From positions 62,001 through 126,000 of the forward strand of contig NZ_WNDO01000004.1 in NCBI RefSeq assembly GCF_009912395.1: a DNA stretch of 64,000 nt, in the 5' to 3' direction. This stretch comes from Luteibacter sp. GTDB taxonomy: Bacteria > Pseudomonadota > Gammaproteobacteria > Xanthomonadales > Rhodanobacteraceae. Under the pieces are notes generated by a model. It worked only from the letters and a program-made list of their open reading frames with translations, searched no databases and was not told the DNA's origin. A program made the position numbers and the translations under genes. This document shows, one piece after another, positions 44,828 to 54,067 of this stretch; position 1 is the stretch's first letter, and every line of letters starts with the position of its first letter.

Positions 44828-45649
44828 TCAGTGCAGGAACAGGCGTTCCGTGATTCGCGTCAGCGGCTTTTCGAGGAAGGTGTTGAGCTTCGGCGGCAGG
44901 TCGAGCGGGCGAAGGAGCATCTTCACCGTCATCTCGGCCGGAATGTGCTTCTTCAGCATGCCTTCGGCGTGCGTGGTGACGCGGCGGAACTCGGCGTCGT
45001 CGTGAGCCTTGTCCGGGTAGCGCGTGTTGAACACGTGGCGCAGCGCGATGTCGCTGTCCTCGTTCTTGATCTCGCTCAAGCGCTTCACTAGCACGCGCAG
45101 CGTGCTGAACCGGCTGATGCGGTCGCGCTCGCGATAGATGCGGAAGGCCTGGTAGAAGTGCTTGTAATGACGAACCTCATCGCTCTTGATGAGGTTGGTC
45201 AGCTCGCGCAGTACCGGTTCGTCGGTGACGTCGTTCAACGCGCGATACAGGCTGGCCGTGCCGGTCTCCACGACGCAGCGAGCCGCAAGTTCGAGACCAC
45301 GGTTGGGCTCCAGCTCTTCGGCGGTGCAGACCGAACCGTAATGCGCGAAGAAGTTCTTGAAACCGGACTCCCAGTCGAACTCGGGCCATACATGACGCAC
45401 ATAGGCGGCGAGCGCGCGACCGTGCTGGAGTTCTTCATGCTCCCAATGGTCGCGCAGCCAACTCTGCAGCTCGTCATCGCCAGCGAAGTGATCGACCAGG
45501 TTGTGCGTGTACAGATCAGAGCCGCTTTCGACGAACGACGAACTGCATAAAAGGAAGAACAGGTCTTCGTTGTCCCTGACCTTGGAGACGTCGATACGCG
45601 TCAGATCGAGCTTCTCAAGCGTCCATGGCAGGCTGGCGGCATAACTCAC
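44828..45649 (-). CDS. Ferritin-like diiron-type protein
   Basis: This 273-residue protein is mostly helical and has metal-ligand-like motifs spaced as in ferritin-like diiron proteins: E-H-E-E-L-Q-H (about residue 93), then E in CVVETGTASLYR and D-E-V-R-H-Y-K-H. This suggests a rubrerythrin, oxidase or desaturase-like fold, but not a specific enzyme. It begins at GTG 45649, with GAGGA 8 nt upstream (VSYAASLPWTLEK). Function is not known. Confidence 0.75.
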   Translation of the reverse strand: MSYAASLPWTLEKLDLTRIDVSKVRDNEDLFFLLCSSSFVESGSDLYTHNLVDHFAGDDELQSWLRDHWEHEELQHGRALAAYVRHVWPEFDWESGFKNFFAHYGSVCTAEELEPNRGLELAARCVVETGTASLYRALNDVTDEPVLRELTNLIKSDEVRHYKHFYQAFRIYRERDRISRFSTLRVLVKRLSEIKNEDSDIALRHVFNTRYPDKAHDDAEFRRVTTHAEGMLKKHIPAEMTVKMLLRPLDLPPKLNTFLEKPLTRITERLFLH

Positions 45650-45756
45650 TGCGGGTGTTCCTCGGCACGAATGTGATCCCGCCCCCTTGGGCGTCTGACC
45701 GAATTGTGACAAATGCCGGGCGGAAATGGCTACGGATCGCCCGGCAGGGGGGGGCG

Positions 45757-46170
45757 TCAGCGGACCACGGTGACCGGCACGTGGGCCTTGGCCAGGACAT
45801 CCGTCGAGGTGGAGCCGAGCAGCCAGCGGGCGAGGGCGCCCCGCTCGGTATGCCCGATCACGATATGGTCGGCCCCGTGCTGGGTCACGTACTTCAACAG
45901 GGCGTCCCCCGGGCTGCCCGGGACCAGCTTGACCGACACCTTCGCCCGGGCCTTCGGGGCGAGCTGGCGCACCTCTTCCTTCAGCCCGTTCTCCCGATCC
46001 GACAGGGAGTCGGTGATCATGGCGGCGGCCATGTCGGTGCCGTTCTCGGTCTGCCAGATGGACACCACCGATACCTCGGCATGGGAGCAATCGGCCAGCT
46101 CCAGGGCGAAGAGGTAGGCCCGGCGGGCGGTCTCGGAGCCGTCGTAGCCAACCAGGATGTGCTTGGGCAT
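45757..46170 (-). CDS. Universal stress protein (UspA family)
   Basis: This 137-residue single-domain USP has HILVGYDGSETARRA at the N-terminus. The ATP-binding loop near the C-terminus reads G-H-T-E-R-G-A-L-A-R-W-L-L-G-S-T, which is the G-2x-G-9x-G-S/T motif. It is probably a cytoplasmic, stress-induced ATP-binding protein. I chose the ATG at 46170. Confidence 0.9.
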   Translation of the reverse strand: MPKHILVGYDGSETARRAYLFALELADCSHAEVSVVSIWQTENGTDMAAAMITDSLSDRENGLKEEVRQLAPKARAKVSVKLVPGSPGDALLKYVTQHGADHIVIGHTERGALARWLLGSTSTDVLAKAHVPVTVVR

Positions 46171-46377
46171 GGGGATTCTCCCTGTGGTTGAGATGCCCCA
46201 TGGTAGGCCTGTGGACCGTCGGCGGGGAGTCGATTCACGACGCTTCAACGATGCCGCGCCTTTCCTGAACGAATTTCCCGGCGCTCCGGATTTCTTCACA
46301 TTCGTGAGTGGAGAATCCTGCGGCCGGACAATTCCGTCCGCAGGTTCCTGCCACTTCCTGCTATGGAGATAACGAAC

Positions 46378-46830
46378 ATGATCAAGCGCATCACGGGTAT
46401 GGCCGTCCTGGCCCTGGCAGCGGCGGGCGCCTTCGCGGCTCAGCCGGCCCGCGCGGCCGAAGCCGAGACCAAGTGCCACATGACCTTCAACACCTCCGGT
46501 TGGGCGGTGATCTACAAGCATGTCGACGGCACGGGCCACGTGCGTTGCGATGACGGCACGAGCGCCAACGTCCGCATCCATATCCGCGGTGGCGGCCTCA
46601 CGGCCGGCAAGTACAGCATCGAGGACGGCAAGGGCGAGTTCACCAAGCTCAAGAGCATCAACGAGATCTACGGCAACTACGCCACCGCCGGCGCCAATGC
46701 CGGTGTCGTGAAGAGCGGCGAGAGCCTGGCCATGACCAAGGGCGAAGTGTCCCTGGCCATCACCGGCACCGGTCGCGGCTTCAACCTCGGCGTCGACGTC
46801 AGCAACTTCGAGATCGTCAAGGTCAAGTAA
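46378..46830 (+). CDS. Exported hypothetical protein
   Basis: This 150-residue precursor has a signal peptide (MIKRITGMAVLALAAAGAFAAQPARA) and a beta-rich mature part with two cysteines (KCHMTFN and HVRCDDG) that could form a disulfide. It ends in repeated glycine-rich strands (SLAITGTGRGFNLGVDVSNFEI). I do not recognise the family. GGAG lies 9 nt before ATG 46378. A strong terminator follows. Confidence 0.75.
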   Translation: MIKRITGMAVLALAAAGAFAAQPARAAEAETKCHMTFNTSGWAVIYKHVDGTGHVRCDDGTSANVRIHIRGGGLTAGKYSIEDGKGEFTKLKSINEIYGNYATAGANAGVVKSGESLAMTKGEVSLAITGTGRGFNLGVDVSNFEIVKVK

Positions 46831-46858
46831 GCACTTGATTCGGCGCGTCGCGTCGACA

Positions 46859-46886
46859 AAAAGGGCGCCCCTTGGGGCGCCCTTTT
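46859..46886 (+). terminator. Intrinsic terminator
   Basis: AAAAGGGCGCCCC pairs with GGGGCGCCCTTTT with a 2-nt centre, 28 nt after the preceding stop, with flanking A and T runs. Confidence 0.9.
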
Positions 46887-46956
46887 CGTTTGTAAGGGAT
46901 TCGCCGCCGACATGGCGAGTACACTCGGACAATTCCCCTTCCTCGAGGTCGTCCCC

Positions 46957-47481
46957 ATGCGTCGTCTCCTGACCCTTATCGCCCTGTGCTTCGCCACGGC
47001 CTCCGCCTGGGCCGCCGGTCCCAACGTGGGCGACCAGGCCCCGGATTTCCACCTCCAGGACCAGAAGGGCGACTGGCACACCCTCGAGACCCACAAGGGC
47101 CAGTGGCTGGTGCTGTACTTCTATCCGAAGGATTTCACCGCCGGCTGCACCACCGAGGTCTGCACCTACCGCGACGACACGGCCAAGCTCCATAAGGCCG
47201 GCGCCGTGGTGTTGGGCGTAAGCCTGGACGACGTGAAGTCGCACAAGGAGTTCGCCGAGAAGTACCACGTGCCGTTCCCGCTGCTGTCCGACGCCGATAG
47301 CGCCGTGGCGGTGAAGTACGACGTGCTGACCACCACCCCGACCGGCCAGAAGTACGCCCGTCGCGAGACCTTCCTGGTCGATCCGTCCGGCAAGATCGTC
47401 AAGGTCTACAAGGACGTCGATCCGGAGAAGAACTCCGGCCAGGTCCTGGCCGATATCGCGTCGCTGAAGAAGGGCGCCTGA
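46957..47481 (+). CDS. Periplasmic peroxiredoxin, PrxQ/Bcp type
   Basis: This 174-residue thiol peroxidase has an N-terminal signal peptide (MRRLLTLIALCFATASAWAA), so it acts outside the cytoplasm, unlike the usual cytoplasmic Bcp. The active site T-A-G-C64-T-T-E-V-C69 contains the peroxidatic and resolving cysteines in the PrxQ spacing, and FLVDPSGKIVKVYKDV is conserved. I chose the ATG at 46957. The membrane gene downstream starts 2 nt after the stop, so they form an operon. Confidence 0.88.
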   Translation: MRRLLTLIALCFATASAWAAGPNVGDQAPDFHLQDQKGDWHTLETHKGQWLVLYFYPKDFTAGCTTEVCTYRDDTAKLHKAGAVVLGVSLDDVKSHKEFAEKYHVPFPLLSDADSAVAVKYDVLTTTPTGQKYARRETFLVDPSGKIVKVYKDVDPEKNSGQVLADIASLKKGA

Positions 47482-47483
47482 GC

Positions 47484-48026
47484 GTGCTGAAGAAGATCAC
47501 GGCCCCGGGCGTGGTGCCAGCGTTCGCGCCCTGGCGCATCGTGGTCTGGCTGGTGATGCTGTTGTCGGCGGTGGGTTTCGTGCTCAACGGGTACGCGGCC
47601 GTCATCTTCGGCAAGGCGGTGGTCGCCCTCACTCCCGAGGCCCTCGCCAACGGTGGGCCCGATCCCCGGATTGGCCTCGCCTGGTCGCTGGGCTACGTGG
47701 TGGGGGCGTTCATCGTGATGGCCCTGGCGCTGGGTACCCTGCGCTGGCGCGAGTGGGGTCGTACCGGCCTGCGCATCGTCGCCGTGGTGCTCCTGCTCTG
47801 GGCCGCGTATACGGCCTGGGTGGCGTTCGACCAGTGGCGGCAGCTCGGTGCGGTGCTGACCCAGCCCGGCTTGCCTGCCGAGTTGCTGGCCATGGGCCAG
47901 AAGCACCGCACGATCCTGCTGCTCGGCCTGTCGCTGAAACTGGTGTCCGTGCCGGTGCTGGGCTGGCTGGCCTGGCGCCTCGGTACGCTGCGCGTCCGCG
48001 AACAGTTCGGCCAGTTCGCGCTGTAA
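47484..48026 (+). CDS. Four-helix membrane protein of unknown function
   Basis: The 180-residue protein starts with GTG 2 nt after the peroxiredoxin stop. Four hydrophobic segments are visible (WLVMLLSAVGFVLNGYAAVI; AWSLGYVVGAFIVMALALG; LRIVAVVLLLWAAYTAWVA; TILLLGLSLKLVSVPVLGWL). I do not recognise a family. Its place behind the periplasmic peroxiredoxin suggests an envelope redox role, which is only a guess. Confidence 0.72.
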   Translation: MLKKITAPGVVPAFAPWRIVVWLVMLLSAVGFVLNGYAAVIFGKAVVALTPEALANGGPDPRIGLAWSLGYVVGAFIVMALALGTLRWREWGRTGLRIVAVVLLLWAAYTAWVAFDQWRQLGAVLTQPGLPAELLAMGQKHRTILLLGLSLKLVSVPVLGWLAWRLGTLRVREQFGQFAL

Positions 48027-48087
48027 GCGGTTCAGCCTCGATTCCCGTCGCGCGGGCTATCGATGGCGCTTTCGGTACGGACCGCCC

Positions 48088-48843
48088 ATGACTCCTCGTG
48101 TCGCCCTCTTCGTGCTCGCCGCCTGCTTCGCAGGTGGCGTTTCGGCCCAGGAGCTGGACCACGCCTGCCGCGTGGCCAGCACCTACGATCTGACGATCCG
48201 TCCGGATGCGCTGGTGTTCGAGCGTCCCCAGGTGGCGCCACGCACCGTGCGCATGCACGACGGCAGCCTGAGCACGGACGGTCGGACGGTCAGCCTGCGG
48301 CCGGATGAGCAGGACCGGGTGGCGCTGTTCGAAAGCCGTCTCCGCGAGCTGGTGCCGAAGGCCAAGGCGATTGCCAGCGACGGCGTGGACCTTGCTGCCC
48401 GAGCCGTTCGCGACGAGGCCGCCAGCGCGGCGCCCGATGCGATCGCCAGCGGTGAGCTGGATCGGGTGTTGAACGCGCGCGTCGCGGATATCAAGCGACG
48501 GATCGCCGCCAGCCAGAGCACTCGCGATTGGCAGGAAGACGCCATGCGTACCTACGCGCAGGAGATCGTGTCGGACATCGCGCCGGTCCTGACCCAGGAC
48601 GTGGGCAGCCAGGCGATGCAGCTGGCGATGAATGGCGACCTGCAAGGCGCGGCGGCGCTGCGCGACCGGGTCGCCAATCTGGCCACCGACGGGCAGGCGC
48701 GGGTGCTGGCGCGGCTGCGCCCGGCCTTGGAGCCACGCGTGAAGGCCCTGTGCCCGGCGGTGCGTCAGTTGCAGGATCTTCAGTCGGGGCTCCGCGATGC
48801 GGATGGACGTGCCCTCGTCCTCCTTGAGAACGACATGGAATGA
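48088..48843 (+). CDS. Exported DUF2884 (YggN-like) protein, copy 1
   Basis: The 251-residue precursor has a signal peptide (RVALFVLAACFAGGVSA) and the DUF2884/YggN pattern: a Cys near the mature N-terminus (HACRVASTYDLTIRP), a central helical region, and a late Cys (ALCPAVRQLQDLQ). YggN is periplasmic and of unknown function. A second paralogue is at 54068. Confidence 0.82.
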   Translation: MTPRVALFVLAACFAGGVSAQELDHACRVASTYDLTIRPDALVFERPQVAPRTVRMHDGSLSTDGRTVSLRPDEQDRVALFESRLRELVPKAKAIASDGVDLAARAVRDEAASAAPDAIASGELDRVLNARVADIKRRIAASQSTRDWQEDAMRTYAQEIVSDIAPVLTQDVGSQAMQLAMNGDLQGAAALRDRVANLATDGQARVLARLRPALEPRVKALCPAVRQLQDLQSGLRDADGRALVLLENDME

Positions 48844-48910
48844 GCGCTGGCTGAGCGACGGCCGGCCGCGTTTAGGACCGGCTAAGTCCCGCGGCGCTAA
48901 CGTGTCGACC

Positions 48911-49345
48911 ATGGAACGCAGCGCCGTACGTGTCGTGAATGGGTTGATCCGCCGGGTCATCGCGGATCGCGACCTGTATCAGCATGCCTCTCATGGCGTG
49001 CGTGAGCCGGGCCTCAAGGCCATCCTCGAGGAGTCGGCCGCGTCGCTGACCACCATCGCGGCGGACCTTCAGCGCGAGGTGAACGCCACGGGTGGCCGCG
49101 CCGCCACGGCGGGCAGCGCCTTCAGCGGCATGCGCCGCACCATGATGGACGCCTCCGTCCGGTTGTCACACGATCCCGATGTCACCTACATCCGCACGCT
49201 GGAGCAGATGGAGCGTCGTTTGCTGGACGCCTTCCTCAAGTTGGAGGCCTCCTCGAAGGATCGTGCGACGGTGGGCCGGCATATCGCCCGGTTGCGCCTG
49301 TTGCATCTGGACATGATCCACCTCGGCGGCGCCACCGGTCGCTGA
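48911..49345 (+). CDS. PA2169-like/DUF2383 four-helix-bundle protein
   Basis: This 144-residue protein is all-helical (VRVVNGLIRRVIADRDLYQHASHGV; GLKAILEESAASLTTIAADLQREV; YIRTLEQMERRLLDAFLK), typical of the DUF2383/PA2169 ferritin-like group. No obvious diiron ligand set is complete. Function is unknown. I chose the ATG at 48911. Confidence 0.7.
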   Translation: MERSAVRVVNGLIRRVIADRDLYQHASHGVREPGLKAILEESAASLTTIAADLQREVNATGGRAATAGSAFSGMRRTMMDASVRLSHDPDVTYIRTLEQMERRLLDAFLKLEASSKDRATVGRHIARLRLLHLDMIHLGGATGR

Positions 49346-49348
49346 TTC

Positions 49349-49570
49349 TCACGCGGCCTTGCGCATCCGGCGAAGCTCGCGATGCAGGTAGACGTCGGCG
49401 GAGACACGCACGGGATGTGCGGCGATCAGGGTCTCCCGGTCCGCGAAATAATTGGCGAATGCGATGGCGTCGGCGGGATCTCTCCGCGAGGCGATCTGTA
49501 CGCCTTCGCGGAAGATTCCCCAGGAACCTTCCATGTCGGCGATGTGGTATTCGATGGTGTGCTGGGGCAT
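49349..49570 (-). CDS. Small DUF2188-like hypothetical protein
   Basis: The 73-residue protein reads MPQHTIEYHIADMEGSWGIF and continues REGVQIASRRDPADAIAFAN, a pattern that resembles DUF2188-type small proteins (H-V-x-x-x-x-x-W-x-V with periodic A-I-A-x-A). The resemblance is loose. Start is the ATG at 49570. Confidence 0.55.
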   Translation of the reverse strand: MPQHTIEYHIADMEGSWGIFREGVQIASRRDPADAIAFANYFADRETLIAAHPVRVSADVYLHRELRRMRKAA

Positions 49571-49677
49571 GGGCCGCGCTCCTCGATAGCCATGGTGGCT
49601 TGCCGCCATCATCCCGGGTGCGGCGGTTGAGGGATATCGGACTAGTCCGAAAATTCGCGACGATTTCGTGACGATGC

Positions 49678-52600
49678 CTACATCACCGCAAGGCGTTCCC
49701 TTGCGCGATGAAGACGCTCGGTCCAGTGAGCGACCGACGCCAGGTAGGTCGGTACGCGGGCCATCGCCGCAGCGTGGTCATCACCGCGTAATTTGCGTTC
49801 GAGTTCTTCACCAAGCGATGCTTCGGGTGACGTGCCGAAAATACGCATGCCGCCCACGATCCGATGGATCGTCGCGGCCATCGCCATGGCATCGGTCAGG
49901 TGCTCGGCCTTGGCCAGGTCGTCGTGCGTGGCGCAGACGAAACGGTCCACCAGCGACGTGAGCACGTCGAGGCTGCCGAAGGTCTCCATGAGCGATGCAT
50001 TGTCCCAGGGCACCGGATCGTCCTTCGTTGGACATCGGTCCAGTGCGCGTCGAAGCGTGTCGACGCGTACCGGCTTGGCAAGGAAATCGTCCATGCCGGC
50101 GGCGAGGCAGCGCTCGTGCTCGTCTTCCATCGCGTTCGCGGTCATCGCCACGATATACAAGGGGTTCCCCGTTTCGCGAAGCGCGTGGGTAAGCACGTAG
50201 CCATCGATGCCGGGCATATGCAGGTCGGTCAATAGCACGTCGAACGATTCGCTACCCACCAGCGCAAGAGCTTCCTCGCCGTTGGCGACGACACGGTGTC
50301 GGTGCCCGAGGCGCTGCAGTTGCGTACGCACCAGTTCCCGGTTGGTCGGATGGTCTTCTGCGACGAGCACATCGAGGATGCGGGTCGTCGCGGGCGCGGG
50401 GGCGATCGCCAAGGTGTTCGGTGCGTCGTCGCTGAGGGGAAGTTCCAGTGTCACGATGACACGGGTTCCCTCGCCGGAACGACTTTCCAGGTCGATCGCG
50501 CCACCCAGCAATTCCACCAGCCGGCGGCTGATCGCCAGACCCAGCCCGCTGCCGCCGAAACGGCGCGTGATGGACGATTCGGCCTGGATGAACGGCGCGA
50601 ACAGTCGGGCGATGTCACTGGCCGCGATCCCGATGCCCGTATCGGCGACGATCACCTGCAGGCGCTGGTGTCCCGCTTTTTCATCGAGCACCACGATATC
50701 GATGTCCACGCCGCCGTCTGGCGTGAACTTGATCGCATTGCTGACGAGGTTGAGGAGTACTTGGCGAAGCCTGACCCCATCGACCACGTGTACGGCCGCG
50801 ACACGCTCATCGACATGGCACGCGAGACGGAGCGATTTGCGTTCGGCCTGCCAGGCGAAAAGATCGACGATGCCGGAGGTCAGGGTGCGTAGATCCACGG
50901 GCGTGGGCTCGATGACCAGGCGGCCGGCCTCGATGCGGGAGAAGTCGAGCACGTCGTCGAGGATCTGCAGCAGGGCCTCGGCGGAATCCTCCGCCGTGCC
51001 CAGCAGGCGGCGCTGCTCGTCGGACAACGGTGTATCGCGAAGCATTTCCAGCATGCCGATCACGCCATGCATCGGCGTGCGGATCTCGTGGCTCATGGCC
51101 GCGAGGAACTGGCTCTTGGCCTGGGTGGCCTGTTCGGCCGCCTCTTTGGCGGCGGCGAGCTGGGTGGATTGCCGATGTTGTTCGGAGACATCGATCCAGT
51201 AGCTGGTGAACTCCACCCGATGGCCGATCCGGCGTGGAATGGCATGCGATGCGATCCATCTCAATGGATCGCTGTCGCGTATGCGGATCTCGGTATGCAC
51301 GGGTGTCAACGTCACCGCGGCGCGAGCGATCAGCGCCTCTAGGGGGCCCTGGTCACGTCGATCGATGCGCGCGAACGCGCTGCGCTCATCATTGAGAAAT
51401 ATCTCTGCACCGACGCCAAAAATAGGCTCCGGGTTGCCGCCCAGATAGGTGAATTCGATACGGCCGTCCTCGTGGTAGAGGTAGCGGTACACCACGGCCG
51501 GGATGTTGCGCGTCACGTCGGCAAGCTGTTCCTCGGTGCGCCGTCTGCGGCGTGTTTCGCGGCGAAGGCTCAGGTGCGCGTGGGCCATGGCGAGGAACAG
51601 TAGCAGCGCGAAGAGTCCGATAGGCCCCATCTTGCGGCCGATTTCGCGCCACGATCCGCCCCAGGTGTATTCCGACCGGAGCCATGTGTTCCGGATGGCT
51701 TCCGCCCTGCGGTCGGGCATGCGCGCGAGCACTCTGTCGATCAGGGGAAGCAGGGGGGCGTAGCGCCGCTGCACGGCCATCGACAGGTCGTCGTGCACGC
51801 CGGTCTGCGCCGTCATCTTCAGGCGGGCGGCGTAATCCCGCCGTAGCAGGTACTCCGTGCTCGCGATATCGCCGATAAAGGCATCGGCCCTTCCCGACAG
51901 CACGGCCTGCAGTCCTTCCTGGGTGGAGCCGACGGAAATCGTCTCGCCGGCGGCGATCGTGGCCGCCGCTTGGGCGACGGCCGGGCGAGCCAGGTTCGCC
52001 GCGACCTTCCGGCCGGCCAAGTCGTCGGTCGAGGCCACCGTCGTGGCATCTTCGCGGGTCACGATCATCACGGGGAAAGTCGTGTACGGCGAGGTGAAGT
52101 CGAACTGTCGTCCCAGGGCGCTGTTGCGCGGGGACGCCGCAGGCAGCAGGTCGATTTCGCCGGATATCGCCCGTCTCAGCGTCTCGTCCCAGTTCGCCGT
52201 GGGCACGGTTTCCGTGCGTAAGCCGAGGGCGTGCACGACGTCGCGCAGGTAGTCGATCGCCATGCCCTCGGCGCGCCCTTCCCGATCGATCAAGGTGAGC
52301 GGCGCCGCGGTGGGATCGATGCCGATGCGCAATGGGGGCAAGGTTGCGAGCCACGCGCGTTCGTCGGCGCTAAGGGGAATGTCGAGGTCTTCGGAGAAAT
52401 GCCCAGGACCATCGTTTGTCCATGCCCGGCGAAGGCGGGCGTGGTCCATGGGATCCAGGCGATTGAGCGCATGGTCCAGCGCGGTAAGCAGTGGCGCGCG
52501 TCCGCGCTCGGTCGCGACAGCAAACGATAACGTGGTGATCGGCAGCGGTGCGGTAGGCCCCAGACGCAACCGTTCGCGCAGGCCTGCGGCGCCCATCGTC

Positions 52601-53202
52601 GCATCGAGTGCGCGGGGATCGCCCAGTACGGCGTCGACTCCGCCGTCGGCCAGCTCCTTCATCGCGGACGCCAGCGTCGCCTCGTGGGTGATGACCGCGT
52701 CTGGCACGTAGCGTTGCAGCATGTCGTCTTCCGCGTGTCCCGTCTGCGTGGCGACACGTCGGTCGTGCAGGTCGCCGAAGTGCGCGATACCGCTTTCTTC
52801 CCGGCGTATGGCGAGCACGGGCGAGGCCTGATAGTAGGGCGCGCCGATCAACAGCTTGCCGTTCCTGTCCGGTGTGGGCGCGACATCCATGAGAACATCC
52901 ACTTCACCGTTCCGGGCGGCGGCCATCGCTGACGGCCAGTCCGGAAACACCTGGAAGCGTACGGCGACGCCAAGTTGTTCCGTGAGCTTGCGCAGGTAGT
53001 CGGCGGCGAGTCCTTCGACGCGTCCGTCGCGGACGATCTCGAAGGGCGGATATCCTTCCGCGTACGTAGCCGCGACAACAACGGGATGCGCCTTCAGCCA
53101 CGCAGCGGACGCAGGTGGCAACGCATCGGTGGACGTTGGAAGGGAAGCGCCGGAGAGCGCAGGAATGGAAAAAAACAGGACTAGCAATTTAAGCAATTTC
53201 AT
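49678..53202 (-). CDS. BvgS/EvgS-like hybrid sensor histidine kinase
   Basis: This 1174-residue phosphorelay sensor has a signal peptide (LKLLVLFFSIPALSG) and two periplasmic substrate-binding-protein type 3 domains (about 35-265 and 285-515). A transmembrane helix (about 525-543) and a PAS-like domain (about 560-680) follow. The kinase domain has H704-type box FLAAMSHEIRTPMHGV, then N-, D- and G-boxes. A receiver domain has the phosphorylated Asp in LLTDLHMPG (about residue 987), and a C-terminal HPt domain has the phospho-accepting His in TIHRIVGG (about 1112). BvgS family sensors phosphorylate a separate LuxR-type regulator; one is encoded divergently at 53314. I chose the ATG at 53202 (AAGGA 8 nt upstream). 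Confidence 0.93.
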   Translation of the reverse strand: MKLLKLLVLFFSIPALSGASLPTSTDALPPASAAWLKAHPVVVAATYAEGYPPFEIVRDGRVEGLAADYLRKLTEQLGVAVRFQVFPDWPSAMAAARNGEVDVLMDVAPTPDRNGKLLIGAPYYQASPVLAIRREESGIAHFGDLHDRRVATQTGHAEDDMLQRYVPDAVITHEATLASAMKELADGGVDAVLGDPRALDATMGAAGLRERLRLGPTAPLPITTLSFAVATERGRAPLLTALDHALNRLDPMDHARLRRAWTNDGPGHFSEDLDIPLSADERAWLATLPPLRIGIDPTAAPLTLIDREGRAEGMAIDYLRDVVHALGLRTETVPTANWDETLRRAISGEIDLLPAASPRNSALGRQFDFTSPYTTFPVMIVTREDATTVASTDDLAGRKVAANLARPAVAQAAATIAAGETISVGSTQEGLQAVLSGRADAFIGDIASTEYLLRRDYAARLKMTAQTGVHDDLSMAVQRRYAPLLPLIDRVLARMPDRRAEAIRNTWLRSEYTWGGSWREIGRKMGPIGLFALLLFLAMAHAHLSLRRETRRRRRTEEQLADVTRNIPAVVYRYLYHEDGRIEFTYLGGNPEPIFGVGAEIFLNDERSAFARIDRRDQGPLEALIARAAVTLTPVHTEIRIRDSDPLRWIASHAIPRRIGHRVEFTSYWIDVSEQHRQSTQLAAAKEAAEQATQAKSQFLAAMSHEIRTPMHGVIGMLEMLRDTPLSDEQRRLLGTAEDSAEALLQILDDVLDFSRIEAGRLVIEPTPVDLRTLTSGIVDLFAWQAERKSLRLACHVDERVAAVHVVDGVRLRQVLLNLVSNAIKFTPDGGVDIDIVVLDEKAGHQRLQVIVADTGIGIAASDIARLFAPFIQAESSITRRFGGSGLGLAISRRLVELLGGAIDLESRSGEGTRVIVTLELPLSDDAPNTLAIAPAPATTRILDVLVAEDHPTNRELVRTQLQRLGHRHRVVANGEEALALVGSESFDVLLTDLHMPGIDGYVLTHALRETGNPLYIVAMTANAMEDEHERCLAAGMDDFLAKPVRVDTLRRALDRCPTKDDPVPWDNASLMETFGSLDVLTSLVDRFVCATHDDLAKAEHLTDAMAMAATIHRIVGGMRIFGTSPEASLGEELERKLRGDDHAAAMARVPTYLASVAHWTERLHRARERLAVM

Positions 53203-53313
53203 GGCGTTCCTTCGACCACGAATGGGGCAATTACGGTAACCTCCGCGGCACCGGAGACCAGTAGCACACATACCGAGGAGCGGCTACACATTAACTGGCA
53301 ACGAGTAAGGCAC

Positions 53314-53949
53314 ATGGTGTTACGCACGATCATCGCCGACGATCATCCGGTCGTACTCATGGGCGCGCGCGCTGCGCTGGAGGCCGGAGGTGACATCGAG
53401 GTGGTCGGCGAAGCGCATGACGGCGATCAGTTGCTCGCCTTGTTGTCCATGCAGCCGTGCGACGTGGTCATAAGCGATTTCTCCATGCCGGGCGGTCGTC
53501 ATGGCGATGGGCTGTTGCTCATCGACCATATCCGACGTCGTCATCCGCGTCTGCCCATCGTGATGCTGACCATGATGAACAACGCTGCCGTGTTGCAGGC
53601 CATGCGCATTCGCGGCGCGATGGGCATCTGCGACAAGCGTGCACCGCTGCGGGAAGTTGCCGTCGCGGCGCGGCATGCGTACTTCGGGCGTCCGTTCTAC
53701 AGCGATTCCATTCGCGCGCAGCTCGATGCGGACGGCCTTCCTGCCGATGCTGCCCATGCCCGACTGTCGCTACGCGAGTTGGAGGTGGTGCGGCTCTATG
53801 TCGGGGGGCAGTCCATCACGGCCATCGCCGAGCGCCTCAACCGCAGCGTCAAGACCGTCAGTCGGCAGAAACGGGACGCCATGCGCAAGCTGGGCCTGGT
53901 CCATGACGGCCAGCTCTCGGAATACGCCCGGGATCGCGGCATCGCCTGA
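53314..53949 (+). CDS. LuxR/NarL-type response regulator, partner of the hybrid kinase
   Basis: The 211-residue protein has a receiver domain with acidic D9-D10 and phosphorylation site D55 (VVISDFSMPG). A LuxR-type helix-turn-helix (about 145-190) follows: LSLRELEVVRLYVGGQSITAIAERL, split here as LSLRELEVV and SITAIAERLNRSVKTVSRQK. It is divergent from the kinase gene with a 111-nt intergenic region, which probably contains both promoters. This matches the BvgA/EvgA arrangement, though the regulon is unknown. Confidence 0.9.
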   Translation: MVLRTIIADDHPVVLMGARAALEAGGDIEVVGEAHDGDQLLALLSMQPCDVVISDFSMPGGRHGDGLLLIDHIRRRHPRLPIVMLTMMNNAAVLQAMRIRGAMGICDKRAPLREVAVAARHAYFGRPFYSDSIRAQLDADGLPADAAHARLSLRELEVVRLYVGGQSITAIAERLNRSVKTVSRQKRDAMRKLGLVHDGQLSEYARDRGIA

Positions 53950-54067
53950 CCCCTGCCGTAAGTCGTGGGTGACCAACCGCCCATGCGGTCCGGTCCGGGA
54001 CGGCGTAAACCTTCTTCCTGCCGGCCGCATCCAAGCCGTATACCTGCGACACCCTGGGGAGGGGACC

